From positions 1 through 8,627 of the forward strand of contig DKNF01000222.1 of the NCBI GenBank assembly GCA_002470165.1: a DNA stretch of 8,627 nt, read 5' to 3'. The notes under the pieces were generated by a model. The model was given only the letters and a program-made list of their open reading frames with translations. It was not told where the DNA came from and ran no database searches. This document shows, piece by piece, positions 1 to 8,003 of the stretch (positions are counted from its first letter, which is position 1; the number at the start of each line of letters is the position of its first letter). Made by a program: the position numbers and the translations under genes. The DNA comes from Betaproteobacteria bacterium UBA7395 (GTDB taxonomy: Bacteria; Pseudomonadota; Gammaproteobacteria; Burkholderiales; Rhodocyclaceae).

Positions 1-263
1 TGGCACACAAAAAAGCAGGCGGCAGTTCGCGTAACGGCCGCGACTCACAGGCACAACGACTCGGCGTCAAGCGCTACGGCGGTCAGTTCGTTCTCGCCGG
101 CAACATCATCGTTCGCCAGCGCGGCACCGAATTCCACGCCGGCGAAAACGTCGGCATGGGCAAGGACCACACCCTGTTCGCGCTGAAGGATGGCACCATC
201 CAGTTCGCCATCAAGGGCGAAAAGAAGCGCCGCACGGTCACCATCGTTCCGGCTGCCGAATAA
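1..263 (+). CDS. rpmA: 50S ribosomal protein L27 (5' end cut by one base)
   Basis: Structural protein of the large ribosomal subunit whose N-terminal tail reaches towards the peptidyl-transferase centre. The window opens with TG of the start codon followed by GCA CAC AAA AAA, so only the A of ATG is missing; reading from there gives an 87-residue protein, close to the usual ~85. Visible family features are the N-terminus [16 protein letters not shown], the core GVKRYGG and [10 protein letters not shown], then [15 protein letters not shown] and a basic KKRRTV segment near the C-terminus, ending at TAA 261-263. L27 in betaproteobacteria is normally preceded by rplU (L21), expected just outside the window, and followed by obgE, as here. 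A terminator follows directly, so expression of rpmA and obgE is partly separable. Identification is essentially certain. Confidence 0.98.
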   Translation, partial: AHKKAGGSSRNGRDSQAQRLGVKRYGGQFVLAGNIIVRQRGTEFHAGENVGMGKDHTLFALKDGTIQFAIKGEKKRRTVTIVPAAE

Positions 264-283
264 TTCGGACCGGCGGAACCCAG

Positions 284-311
284 AAGCCCTATCCGCCGGA
301 TAGGGCTTTTT
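284..311 (+). terminator. Intrinsic terminator after rpmA
   Basis: A perfect 11-bp stem, AAGCCCTATCC (284-294) and GGATAGGGCTT (298-308), closes a 3-nt GCC loop and runs into a T-tract (307-311), then AATTTT. It begins 20 bp after the rpmA stop and ends 20 bp before obgE. It probably ends most rplU-rpmA transcripts and lowers read-through into obgE, whose expression needs are much smaller than those of ribosomal proteins. No obvious separate obgE promoter is seen in the remaining gap, so partial read-through is likely. Confidence 0.9.
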
Positions 312-313
312 AA

Positions 314-2520
<2,207 letters not shown>

Positions 2521-2536
2521 AATCAGGCTGACAACA

Positions 2537-2566
2537 AAAAACCACGCCAACATGAGCGTGGTTTTT
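2537..2566 (+). terminator. Intrinsic terminator after proB
   Basis: A perfect 11-bp stem AAAAACCACGC (2537-2547) / GCGTGGTTTTT (2556-2566) with an 8-nt loop ends in five Ts. The 5' arm starts with As, so the element could also stop minus-strand transcripts that pass the porin terminator. It most simply ends the obgE-proB transcript. Confidence 0.92.
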
Positions 2567-2608
2567 ATTGCCCCGGTCCCGGGTTCGAAGCTTTGATAAG
2601 CCCCAATA

Positions 2609-2640
2609 GAAAACGGCCACTCCGAAGAGTGACCGCTTTC
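2609..2640 (-). terminator. Intrinsic terminator of the porin gene, cUUCGg loop
   Basis: On the minus-strand RNA, 14 nt (2640-2627) pair with 14 nt (2622-2609) around a UUCG loop closed by C-G, one of the most stable RNA tetraloops. The distal arm runs into UUUUCUAUU. Two of the 14 pairs are G-U wobbles in this strand. In the plus-strand RNA the same positions would be A-C mismatches, so the element is built for the minus strand, starting 26 nt after the porin stop. Positions 2567-2608, between the two terminators, show nothing recognisable. Confidence 0.9.
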
Positions 2641-2666
2641 AGTTTTCTAAAACTAGCTAGGCTAGA

Positions 2667-3746
2667 TTAGAAGGTGTGACGCAGGCCGGTCACGAAACCA
2701 CGACTCTTGCCGCCGTTAGCCGGGGTCAGGACGCCAGCGTTAGCTTGGTTGTCGTTGGTGGTGCTGTTGTAGCCAGCGTAAGCGGTGGTGCGCTTGGACA
2801 GGCCGTAGGTGTAAGCAACGGTCCAGGACTTGGAATCGCTGCGAGCGGCGTCACGAGCAGCCTTACCGTAGGCGGCGTGGACATTACCCTTGCCAACCGG
2901 AACGACAACGCCCAGTTGATAGATCTTGTCCTTGTCGTTCTGGACGTTGGTGGTGTCCATGGTCTGGTAGCTACCCAGAACCTTGACAACGCCGAAGTCG
3001 TAAGAAGCGCCGACCATGTGTTCCTTTTGGTCGTTGAAACGAGCACCGGCAACGTTGTTGGCAGCGACGTTGCCAACCTTGTGATAGACGTAGCTGACAG
3101 CAACCGGGCCGTTGGCGTAGTTCAGCCCCAGGCCGATCACGCTTTCCTGCTCGGTGTTCTTGACGGTTTCTTCACCGAAGCCGTAGGCGGCAACAGCGGA
3201 GAAGCCAGCGAAAGTCGGCGAGATGTAGGCAGCAGCGTTGTTCACACGACCAGCATTGGACGGAGCGATGGTGGCGCCTTGGTCAGCAGCCAGGATGGCT
3301 TGCGGGGAGATGGCGGCAGAGGCCAGGGCATCGAACTTGCCGATGTAGTAACCCGGGGTCTGCAGACGACCGGCGACGACGGTACCGAAACCACCGGCCA
3401 GACCAACGAAGGACTGACGGGTATTGGTCAGGCCATTGCCGCGAGCATCAGCAGCGGTAGCAGCACCGTTGATAGCAGCGGTGTTAGCGGCATTCGAGTC
3501 AAGGTTGAAAGCCAGTTCGTATTCGAACACAGCCTTCAGGCCATTGCCCAGGTCTTCCGTGCCACGGAAGCCAACGCGGGAACCCGACAGGCCGCCGGAG
3601 TTGATGCCCTTCAGGCCATCGGTGCCCTTGGCAGAGAAGTTGCCGTAGTAGGCATCAGCAACACCGTAAACGGTAACGTTGGTTTGCGCGAAAGCAGCGG
3701 TAGAAGCCAGGCCAGCGATGGCCAGAGCGATAATCTTCTTTTGCAT
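2667..3746 (-). CDS. Outer-membrane general porin (Gram-negative porin, Porin_4/OmpC-like)
   Basis: Predicted trimeric 16-stranded beta-barrel allowing diffusion of small hydrophilic solutes through the outer membrane. The 359-residue precursor has a Sec signal peptide (MQKKIIALAIAGLASTAAFA) with likely cleavage before QTNVTVYG. The mature protein starts with the family's VTVYGVADAYYG strand, contains SRVGFRGTEDLGNGLKAVFE and GGFGTVVAGRLQTP, and shows alternating strands typical of betaproteobacterial porins. It ends in LRHTF; the C-terminal Phe is the usual signal for Bam-dependent assembly. The ATG is preceded by AAGGAG with 8-nt spacing. Its codons favour GCT, GGT and GTT far more than the flanking GC-rich genes, which fits very high expression rather than transfer. 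Substrate preference cannot be told from sequence. It converges with proB and lies downstream of trpC on the same strand, but has its own candidate promoter. Confidence 0.95.
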   Translation of the reverse strand: MQKKIIALAIAGLASTAAFAQTNVTVYGVADAYYGNFSAKGTDGLKGINSGGLSGSRVGFRGTEDLGNGLKAVFEYELAFNLDSNAANTAAINGAATAADARGNGLTNTRQSFVGLAGGFGTVVAGRLQTPGYYIGKFDALASAAISPQAILAADQGATIAPSNAGRVNNAAAYISPTFAGFSAVAAYGFGEETVKNTEQESVIGLGLNYANGPVAVSYVYHKVGNVAANNVAGARFNDQKEHMVGASYDFGVVKVLGSYQTMDTTNVQNDKDKIYQLGVVVPVGKGNVHAAYGKAARDAARSDSKSWTVAYTYGLSKRTTAYAGYNSTTNDNQANAGVLTPANGGKSRGFVTGLRHTF

Positions 3747-3772
3747 CAGAAAATCTCCTTAGTGGTTAGTTT

Positions 3773-3797
3773 TTAACCAGCCTTTCGGGCTGGTTAA
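3773..3797 (-). promoter_or_regulatory. Porin 5' leader hairpin 2
   Basis: A perfect 10-bp inverted repeat TTAACCAGCC / GGCTGGTTAA with a 5-nt loop lies in the untranslated leader, 26 nt before the porin ATG. It is followed on the minus strand by AAAACTAACC rather than Ts, so it is not a terminator for trpC. The 3' arm (GGTTA) could instead pair with TAACC at 3768-3764 just before the ribosome binding site, but only over 5 bp. Likely roles are mRNA stability or small-RNA/ribosome control; this is inference. Confidence 0.6.
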
Positions 3798-3803
3798 GCT
3801 TTA

Positions 3804-3820
3804 CCTCTCGGATCGAGAAG
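3804..3820 (-). promoter_or_regulatory. Porin 5' leader hairpin 1
   Basis: The minus-strand RNA can form CUUCUCG-AUC-CGAGAGG, a 7-bp stem with one G-U pair and a 3-nt loop. If the candidate promoter at 3830-3858 is correct, transcription starts near 3823, so this hairpin would sit at the very 5' end of the mRNA. That resembles the 5' stem-loops that protect ompA-type messages from RNase E. Confidence 0.5.
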
Positions 3821-3829
3821 TTGTGAAGC

Positions 3830-3858
3830 ATTGTGCAAGCCGCATGTGACAGCGGCAA
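3830..3858 (-). promoter_or_regulatory. Candidate sigma70-type porin promoter
   Basis: On the minus strand, -35 TTGCCG (3858-3853) is separated by 17 nt from -10 CACAAT (3835-3830); each matches the consensus at 4 of 6 positions. The start would be near 3823, giving a leader of about 77 nt. A second weaker pair lies upstream: TTGTTG (3914-3909), an 18-nt spacer, and the same hexamer CACAAT (3890-3885). The choice between them is uncertain. Confidence 0.4.
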
Positions 3859-3895
3859 GACTTAATCCGGCAGCAGGATGAGACATTGTGGCGAC

Positions 3896-3913
3896 TGTTG
3901 CATCAACGCAACA
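3896..3913. promoter_or_regulatory. Dyad TGTTGC-N6-GCAACA upstream of porin
   Basis: A perfect 6+6 inverted repeat with a 6-nt spacer lies 6 bp after the trpC stop codon. It overlaps the -35 of the upstream alternative porin promoter. Its size and symmetry fit a dimeric regulator's operator. No U-tract follows on either strand, so it is not a terminator. The regulator is unknown. Confidence 0.35.
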
Positions 3914-3918
3914 ACACG

Positions 3919-4707
3919 TCACCGGAACAGGCGTGCCAGCTCTTCTCCCGGCTCGTCCGCACGCATGAAAGCTTCGCCGACGAGGAAGGCGTTGACCGCG
4001 TGTTCGCGCATCAGGGCGACATCTTCCGGCTTCAGGATGCCGCTTTCGGTGACCACGATGCGCTCCTGCGGAATCCTCGCGAGCAGGCCGAGCGTGGTGT
4101 CGAGGGTGACGTCGAAGGTGCGCAGGTTGCGGTTGTTGATGCCGAGCAGCGGCGTCTGCAACTGCAGCGCGGCGTCGAGTTCCTCGCCGTTGTGCACCTC
4201 GACCAGCACGGCCATGCCGTAGTCCATGGCCTGGCGTTCCAGTGCCTGCATTTCCGGCAGGGTCAGCGCGGCGGCGATGAGCAGGATGGCGTCGGCACCC
4301 ATGGCACGGGCTTCGGCGACCTGGTAAGCATCGACGATGAAGTCCTTGCGCAGCACCGGTAGATTGCAGGCGGCACGGGCGGCCTGCAGGTATTCGGGCG
4401 CCCCCTGGAAATACTGGCGGTCGGTCAGCACCGACAGGCAGGCGGCGCCGTGGCTGGCATAGCTGCGGGCGATGTCGGCCGGACGGAAATCGGCGCGGAT
4501 GATGCCCTTGGACGGACTGGCCTTCTTGATTTCGGCGATCACGGCAGGCTGAGCGGCAGCGATCTTGGCGCGGATGGCGCCGACGAAGTCGCGCGGCGCG
4601 ACTTGTTGCGCGGCTTCGGCCTCGAGGACGGCGAGCGGCTTGAGCGCCTGGCCGGCGGCGATTTCCTCGCGCTTGGTGGCGATGATCTTGTTCAGGATGT
4701 CGCTCAT
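3919..4707 (-). CDS. trpC: Indole-3-glycerol phosphate synthase
   Basis: Converts 1-(2-carboxyphenylamino)-1-deoxyribulose 5-phosphate to indole-3-glycerol phosphate, releasing CO2 and water. This 262-residue monofunctional (beta/alpha)8 barrel is the normal length and is not fused to TrpF. Motifs in order: [10 protein letters not shown] (59-68, with the catalytic Glu/Lys region), SVLTD (92-96), RKDFI (120-124, catalytic Lys), VEVH (169-172), GINNRNL (189-195), TESGI (220-224) and FLVGEAFM (242-249, phosphate end). The ATG at 4707 is chosen because it overlaps the trpD stop (ATGA) and gives the family start [16 protein letters not shown]; an in-frame start 8 codons upstream would lie inside trpD. 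Last gene of the visible trp cluster; no intrinsic terminator is seen after it. trpF, trpB and trpA are not in the window, and in many betaproteobacteria they lie elsewhere. Confidence 0.97.
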   Translation of the reverse strand: MSDILNKIIATKREEIAAGQALKPLAVLEAEAAQQVAPRDFVGAIRAKIAAAQPAVIAEIKKASPSKGIIRADFRPADIARSYASHGAACLSVLTDRQYFQGAPEYLQAARAACNLPVLRKDFIVDAYQVAEARAMGADAILLIAAALTLPEMQALERQAMDYGMAVLVEVHNGEELDAALQLQTPLLGINNRNLRTFDVTLDTTLGLLARIPQERIVVTESGILKPEDVALMREHAVNAFLVGEAFMRADEPGEELARLFR

Positions 4708-5732
4708 GCGGCCCCCAGACGTTGCGTGCATTCGACGAACTGCGCCAGTTTCGCCCGGGCGGCACCACTGGCGATGGCTTCGCGCGCCTTGGCGATGCCG
4801 TCGCCGATGCTGGCGGCGGCGTTGGCGACGTAAAGCGCGGCGCCAGCGTTGAGGCAGACGATCTCGCGGGCGGCGCCCGGCTGGTTGTCCAGGGCGGCAA
4901 GCATCATCGCCTTCGACTCGTCGGCGCTGCCGACGCGCAGGTTCCTGAGCGACATCATCTGCAGGCCGAAGTCTTCCGGGTGCACTTCGTATTCGCGGAC
5001 TTCGCCGTCCTTCAACTCACCGATCAGCGTCGTCGCGCCGAGCGAGATTTCGTCGAGGTTGTCCTTGCCGTGCACGACCAGCACGCGCTCGGCACCGAGG
5101 CGCTGCATGACGCGGACCTGGATGCCGACCAGGTCGGGATGAAAGACGCCCATCAGCGTGTTCGGGGCGGCGGCCGGGTTGGTCAGCGGGCCGAGGATGT
5201 TGAAGATGGTACGCACGCCCATTTCGCGGCGGACCGGCGCGACATGCTTCATCGCGCTGTGATGGTTGGGCGCGAACATGAAGCCGATGCCGCACTGCTC
5301 GATGCAGGCAGCAACCTTTTCCGGCGACAGGTTGATGTTGGCGCCGAGCGCCTCGAGCACGTCGGCACTGCCCGAACTCGACGAGACACTGCGCCCGCCG
5401 TGCTTGGCGACCTTGGCACCGGCCGCGGCGGCGACGAAGATCGAGGTGGTGGAGATATTGAAGCTGTGCGCGGCGTCACCGCCGGTGCCGACGATATCGA
5501 CGAAGTGCTTGTCGTAGGGCACCTTGACCGGCGTCGCCAGCTCGCGCATGACGCTGGCGGCGGCGGCGATCTCGCCGATGGTTTCCTTCTTGACGCGCAG
5601 TCCGGTGACGATGGCGGCGATCATCACCGGCGAGACTTCGCCGCTCATGATCTGGCGCATCAGCGAGACCATTTCGTCGTGGAAGATTTCGCGATGCTCG
5701 ATGACGCGCTGGAGGGCGGCTTGCGGGGTCAT
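4704..5732 (-). CDS. trpD: Anthranilate phosphoribosyltransferase
   Basis: Transfers the phosphoribosyl group of PRPP to anthranilate, the second step of the tryptophan branch. The product is 342 residues, typical for a stand-alone TrpD. It has an N-terminal helical domain (about 1-70, glycosyltransferase family 3 N-domain) and then the catalytic domain with DIVGTGGD (79-86), FNIST (91-95), [18 protein letters not shown] (110-127) and [10 protein letters not shown] (177-186). The common family motif is KHGNR; here the Asn is Gly, which I believe also occurs in related betaproteobacteria. The ATG at 5732 overlaps the trpG stop (ATGA) and has GAGGAG 8 nt upstream. The open frame continues upstream inside trpG, but the family start [13 protein letters not shown] fits the chosen ATG. 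Its stop overlaps trpC. Confidence 0.97.
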   Translation of the reverse strand: MTPQAALQRVIEHREIFHDEMVSLMRQIMSGEVSPVMIAAIVTGLRVKKETIGEIAAAASVMRELATPVKVPYDKHFVDIVGTGGDAAHSFNISTTSIFVAAAAGAKVAKHGGRSVSSSSGSADVLEALGANINLSPEKVAACIEQCGIGFMFAPNHHSAMKHVAPVRREMGVRTIFNILGPLTNPAAAPNTLMGVFHPDLVGIQVRVMQRLGAERVLVVHGKDNLDEISLGATTLIGELKDGEVREYEVHPEDFGLQMMSLRNLRVGSADESKAMMLAALDNQPGAAREIVCLNAGAALYVANAAASIGDGIAKAREAIASGAARAKLAQFVECTQRLGAA

Positions 5733-6301
5733 GGGCGATGCTCCTCGAGGAAGTTGTTCAACAGATCGTGACCGCGTTCGGTCAGGATCGATTCCGGGTG
5801 GAACTGGACGCCTTCGACGGCCAGCGTCTTGTGACGTACGCCCATGATCTCGCCGTCCTCGGTCCACGCCGTGATGTCCAGACAATCGGGCAGGCTGGCC
5901 CGCTCGATGGCCAGCGAGTGGTAGCGGGTGCAGGTCAGCGGATTGGGCAGGTTGCGGAAGACGCCCTCGTTCTTGTGGTGCACCGGCGACACCTTGCCGT
6001 GCATCAGCGTCCTGGCGTGCACGATGCGCCCGCCGAAGGCTTCGCCAATCGACTGGTGGCCGAGGCAGACGCCGAGCAGCGGAATCTTGCCGGCGAACTC
6101 CTTGATCGCCGCCAGCGACACCCCGGCCTGCGCCGGCGCGCAAGGGCCGGGCGAAATGACCAGGTAGTCGGGCCTGACACGGGCAATCTCGGCCAGCGTG
6201 ATGGCGTCGTTGCGGAAGACTTTCACCTCCTGGCCGAGTTCGCCGAAATACTGGACCAGGTTGTAGGTGAAGCTGTCGTAGTTGTCGATCATCAATAACA
6301 T
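5729..6301 (-). CDS. trpG: Anthranilate synthase glutamine amidotransferase subunit
   Basis: Class I glutamine amidotransferase that releases ammonia from glutamine and passes it to TrpE. The 190-residue length is that of a single-domain TrpG, not fused to TrpD. It starts with [18 protein letters not shown], and has the oxyanion motif SPGPCAP (50-56), the nucleophile elbow LGVCLGHQ with Cys79, and the His168/Glu170 pair in VQFHPES. HSLAI (128-132) also fits the family. Similar subunits (PabA) can serve both tryptophan and folate synthesis; the position inside the trp cluster argues for the tryptophan role, but dual use is possible. The start lies 10 bp after trpE, with GGGAG as ribosome site; the stop overlaps trpD. 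Confidence 0.96.
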   Translation of the reverse strand: MLLMIDNYDSFTYNLVQYFGELGQEVKVFRNDAITLAEIARVRPDYLVISPGPCAPAQAGVSLAAIKEFAGKIPLLGVCLGHQSIGEAFGGRIVHARTLMHGKVSPVHHKNEGVFRNLPNPLTCTRYHSLAIERASLPDCLDITAWTEDGEIMGVRHKTLAVEGVQFHPESILTERGHDLLNNFLEEHRP

Positions 6302-6311
6302 GGCTGCTCCC

Positions 6312-7787
6312 TCAATCCATCCGCGTGTTCAGGCCCTGCTCAGCCAGTTCGGCGGCGCGCAGCACGGCGCGCGCCTTGTTCCGGGTTTCTTCCCATTCGG
6401 AATGCGGATCGGAGTCGGCGACGATGCCGGCGCCGGCCTGGACGTGCAGCTTGCCGTCCTTGACCACGGCGGTGCGGATGGCGATGGCCAGGTCCATGTC
6501 GCCGTTGAAGCCGAGATAGCCGACCGAACCGGCGTAGATACCGCGCTTGACCGGTTCCAGTTCGTCGATGATTTCCATTGCCCGCACCTTGGGCGCGCCG
6601 GAGACGGTGCCGGCCGGGAACGTGGCTTTCAGTACGTCGACCGCATCCAGCCCTTTTTCCAGCCGGCCTTCGACGTTGGAGACGATGTGCATCACATGCG
6701 AGTAGCGTTCGATGACCATGCGCTCGGTCAGCTTGACGCTGCCGATCTTGGCCACCCGGCCACAGTCATTGCGGCCGAGGTCGAGCAACTGGGTGTGTTC
6801 GGCCAGCTCCTTGGCGTCCGACAGCAGGTCTTCGGCCAGTGCCGCATCCTCTTCCGGCGAGGCACCGCGCTTGCGGGTGCCGGCGATCGGACGCACGGTG
6901 ACGCGGTCGCCTTCGAGGCGGACCAGGATTTCCGGCGAGGCGCCGACGACATGGTAGTCCTCGAAGTCGAAATAGAACATGTAGGGCGACGGGTTGAGGC
7001 TGCGCAGCGTCCGGTACAGCGCCAGCGGGCTGGCGTGGAAGGGCTTGGTCATGCGCTGCGACAGCACCACCTGCATGATGTCGCCTTCGGTGATGTAGTC
7101 CTTGGCCTTCTTCACCGCCTGTTTGAAGGCGGCTTCGCCGAACACCGATACCGCCGGCTCGGAACGGGCCGGCGCTTCGCTCGGAATGACCGCCGGCTGG
7201 CGCAGCTTGCCCAGCAATTCCTTGAGCCGGGCGCGCGCCTTCTGGTAGGCACCGGGGAAACCGGGCTCGGCATAGACGATCAGCGTCAGCTTGCCGGACA
7301 GGTTGTCGACGACGGCGATTTCCTCGGACAGCAGCAGCTGGATGTCAGGCGTGCCGATTTCGTCCGGACGCTGGGTCCTGGTCAGCTTGGTTTCGATGTA
7401 GCGGATCGTGTCATAGCCGAAGCAGCCGACCAGTCCGCCGAGGAAGCGTGGCAGGCCGGTCGCCTCGGGCGCCCGGAATCGCTTCATGTAGCCGTCGATG
7501 AAATCGAGCGGGTTGGCGTCGTGTTCGCGCTCGGCGATGCGGTTGCCGGTGAGAACCAGCACCTCGTGGCCCTGGACGACGATGCGCGTCGACGCGGCCA
7601 GGCCGATGATGGAATAGCGGCCGAAGCGTTCGCCGCCCTGCACCGATTCGAGCAGGTAAGTGAACGGCCCGTTGGCCAGCTTCAGGTAGATCGACAGCGG
7701 CGTGTCGAGATCGGCAAACGTTTCCAGCGTGACGGGAATACGGTTGTAGCCTTGCGCGGCGAGCGCATTGAATTCGGTTTCGGTCAT
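6312..7787 (-). CDS. trpE: Anthranilate synthase component I
   Basis: Chorismate-binding subunit that makes anthranilate from chorismate and ammonia supplied by TrpG; the first committed and Trp-inhibited step. The protein has 491 residues, the usual length. The N-terminal domain (about 17-160) carries LLES (45-48), the feedback-inhibition motif that contacts tryptophan, so the enzyme should be Trp-sensitive. The chorismate-binding domain (about 218-480) shows [11 protein letters not shown] (235-245), GASPEIL (282-288), [10 protein letters not shown] (299-308), LLDLGRND (334-341), [11 protein letters not shown] (390-400) and [10 protein letters not shown] (452-461). The residues before LLDLGRND are HTQ, where many homologues have H-x-M. 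The ATG at 7787 (MTETEFNAL, preceded by CGAGGT) is preferred over an in-frame TTG at 7889, because the extra 34 residues are low-complexity and overlap the leader peptide. First structural gene after the trp leader. Confidence 0.96.
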   Translation of the reverse strand: MTETEFNALAAQGYNRIPVTLETFADLDTPLSIYLKLANGPFTYLLESVQGGERFGRYSIIGLAASTRIVVQGHEVLVLTGNRIAEREHDANPLDFIDGYMKRFRAPEATGLPRFLGGLVGCFGYDTIRYIETKLTRTQRPDEIGTPDIQLLLSEEIAVVDNLSGKLTLIVYAEPGFPGAYQKARARLKELLGKLRQPAVIPSEAPARSEPAVSVFGEAAFKQAVKKAKDYITEGDIMQVVLSQRMTKPFHASPLALYRTLRSLNPSPYMFYFDFEDYHVVGASPEILVRLEGDRVTVRPIAGTRKRGASPEEDAALAEDLLSDAKELAEHTQLLDLGRNDCGRVAKIGSVKLTERMVIERYSHVMHIVSNVEGRLEKGLDAVDVLKATFPAGTVSGAPKVRAMEIIDELEPVKRGIYAGSVGYLGFNGDMDLAIAIRTAVVKDGKLHVQAGAGIVADSDPHSEWEETRNKARAVLRAAELAEQGLNTRMD

Positions 7788-7833
7788 GGAATACCTCGGG
7801 TACGACAACGATGACGGGGTGCTGCAACTGGGT

Positions 7834-7852
7834 GCGCCGACAGACTCGGCGC
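7834..7852 (-). promoter_or_regulatory. Hairpin in trp leader (GCGCCGA/TCGGCGC)
   Basis: A perfect 7-bp GC-rich stem with loop GTCTG in the minus-strand RNA, 16 nt after the leader-peptide stop and 47 nt before the trpE ATG. What follows is ACCCAGUUGCAGC, so it lacks a U-tract and does not qualify as an intrinsic terminator. Its 5' arm is also the partner of the leader's Trp-codon segment, which suggests it is the antiterminator-like or signal hairpin. Confidence 0.55.
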
Positions 7853-7867
7853 CAGACGGGCGAGAGA

Positions 7868-7924
7868 TTATGGACGCCAGGGGCGCCAACGAAGCTCGAT
7901 GATCCAGTTGCGGGAAGCGGTCAT
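7868..7924 (-). CDS. trpL: trp operon leader peptide (3 Trp codons in 18)
   Basis: The ORF ATG (7924) to TAA (7870-7868) encodes [18 protein letters not shown]. Trp, a rare residue, occurs at positions 7, 13 and 16, that is three of 18, and the ORF ends 80 nt before trpE. This is the hallmark of trp leader peptides, whose translation senses charged tRNA-Trp. Codon 13 and its surroundings form one arm of an RNA pairing that would be disrupted by a stalled ribosome. It starts about 43 nt after the predicted transcription start. Oddity: no good Shine-Dalgarno precedes the ATG (CTCACGACAA), so initiation may be weak. The peptide itself likely has no function. Confidence rests on Trp density and location rather than on homology. 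Confidence 0.75.
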   Translation of the reverse strand: MTASRNWIIELRWRPWRP

Positions 7925-7973
7925 TTGTCGTGAGGTGTAGAGAAGTCCCGGCCGGAGGCGACGGGTGGAACGC

Positions 7974-8003
7974 AGTCTAGCGCATGCGCTTTACCGCTGT
8001 CCA
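7974..8003 (-). promoter_or_regulatory. Candidate sigma70 promoter of the trp operon
   Basis: On the minus strand, -35 TGGACA (8003-7998, 5/6 match) and -10 TAGACT (7979-7974, 4/6 match) are separated by 18 nt. Transcription would start near 7967, giving a short leader before trpL. The promoter sits in the gap after rpe, so trpEGDC should be transcribed independently of rpe. The spacer contains a perfect palindrome (7979-7990) that could bind a regulator. Confidence 0.55.
7979..7990. promoter_or_regulatory. 12-bp perfect palindrome AGCGCATGCGCT in the trp promoter spacer
   Basis: The sequence equals its own reverse complement over 12 bp, and lies exactly between the predicted -35 and -10 boxes of the trp promoter, sharing one base with the -10. 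This is a classical repressor-operator position. It is not like the E. coli TrpR operator (CTAG-centred), so the protein involved, if any, is unknown. Confidence 0.4.

Larger units (their letters stand above)
7788..7967 (-). ncRNA. trp operon leader RNA (tryptophan-responsive attenuator-like)
   Basis: Predicted transcribed leader from about 7967 to the trpE start. It contains a Trp-rich leader ORF (7924-7868) and downstream segments with competing pairings. Segment 7853-7846 (GGCGCCGA) can pair either back to 7889-7882 (UUGGCGCC, covering leader Trp codon 13; 8 bp, one G-U) or forward to 7840-7834 (UCGGCGC; 7-bp hairpin with a 5-nt loop). Segment 7911-7904 (GCAACUGG, covering Trp codon 7) is also complementary to 7831-7824 (CCAGUUGC). 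A ribosome stalled at Trp codon 13 would cover 7889-7882 and free the downstream hairpin. No U-tract follows any of these, so the output may be Rho-dependent or act on trpE translation. Design is seen; mechanism is inferred. Confidence 0.65.

Noticed and set aside
2571..2600. tRNA T-arm-like string (GGGTTCGAA) suggesting a tRNA fragment or att site
   Set aside because: The flanks do not form a T-stem, no other tRNA parts or CCA end are near, and the stretch is short; coincidence.
2676..3776. 366-codon open frame antisense to the porin gene
   Set aside because: Low-complexity Ser/Gly/Val translation, and the porin on the other strand has a signal peptide, ribosome site, terminator and C-terminal Phe.
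4708..4731. Earlier ATG for trpC at 4731
   Set aside because: It lies inside trpD and adds eight residues not typical of TrpC; the ATGA overlap at 4707 fits better.
4722..5771. 349-codon open frame antisense to trpD
   Set aside because: Shadow of trpD with Arg/Gly/Asp/Ala-rich translation and no family signature.
4704..6143. Extended trpD frame, possibly a TrpG-TrpD fusion
   Set aside because: The upstream part is an out-of-frame reading of trpG; trpG has its own complete frame with the catalytic triad, and the ATGA junction with a GAGGAG site marks a separate trpD start.
6282..7814. 510-codon open frame antisense to trpE
   Set aside because: Covers trpE and is explained by codon-position GC bias; no recognisable motif.
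7834..7852. Hairpin in the trp leader as an intrinsic terminator
   Set aside because: No U-tract follows; only 7 bp. Kept as a regulatory hairpin instead.
7788..7889. N-terminal extension of TrpE from TTG at 7889
   Set aside because: The added 34 residues are Ser/Pro-rich and unlike TrpE, overlap the Trp leader peptide, and the ATG at 7787 has a proper ribosome site.
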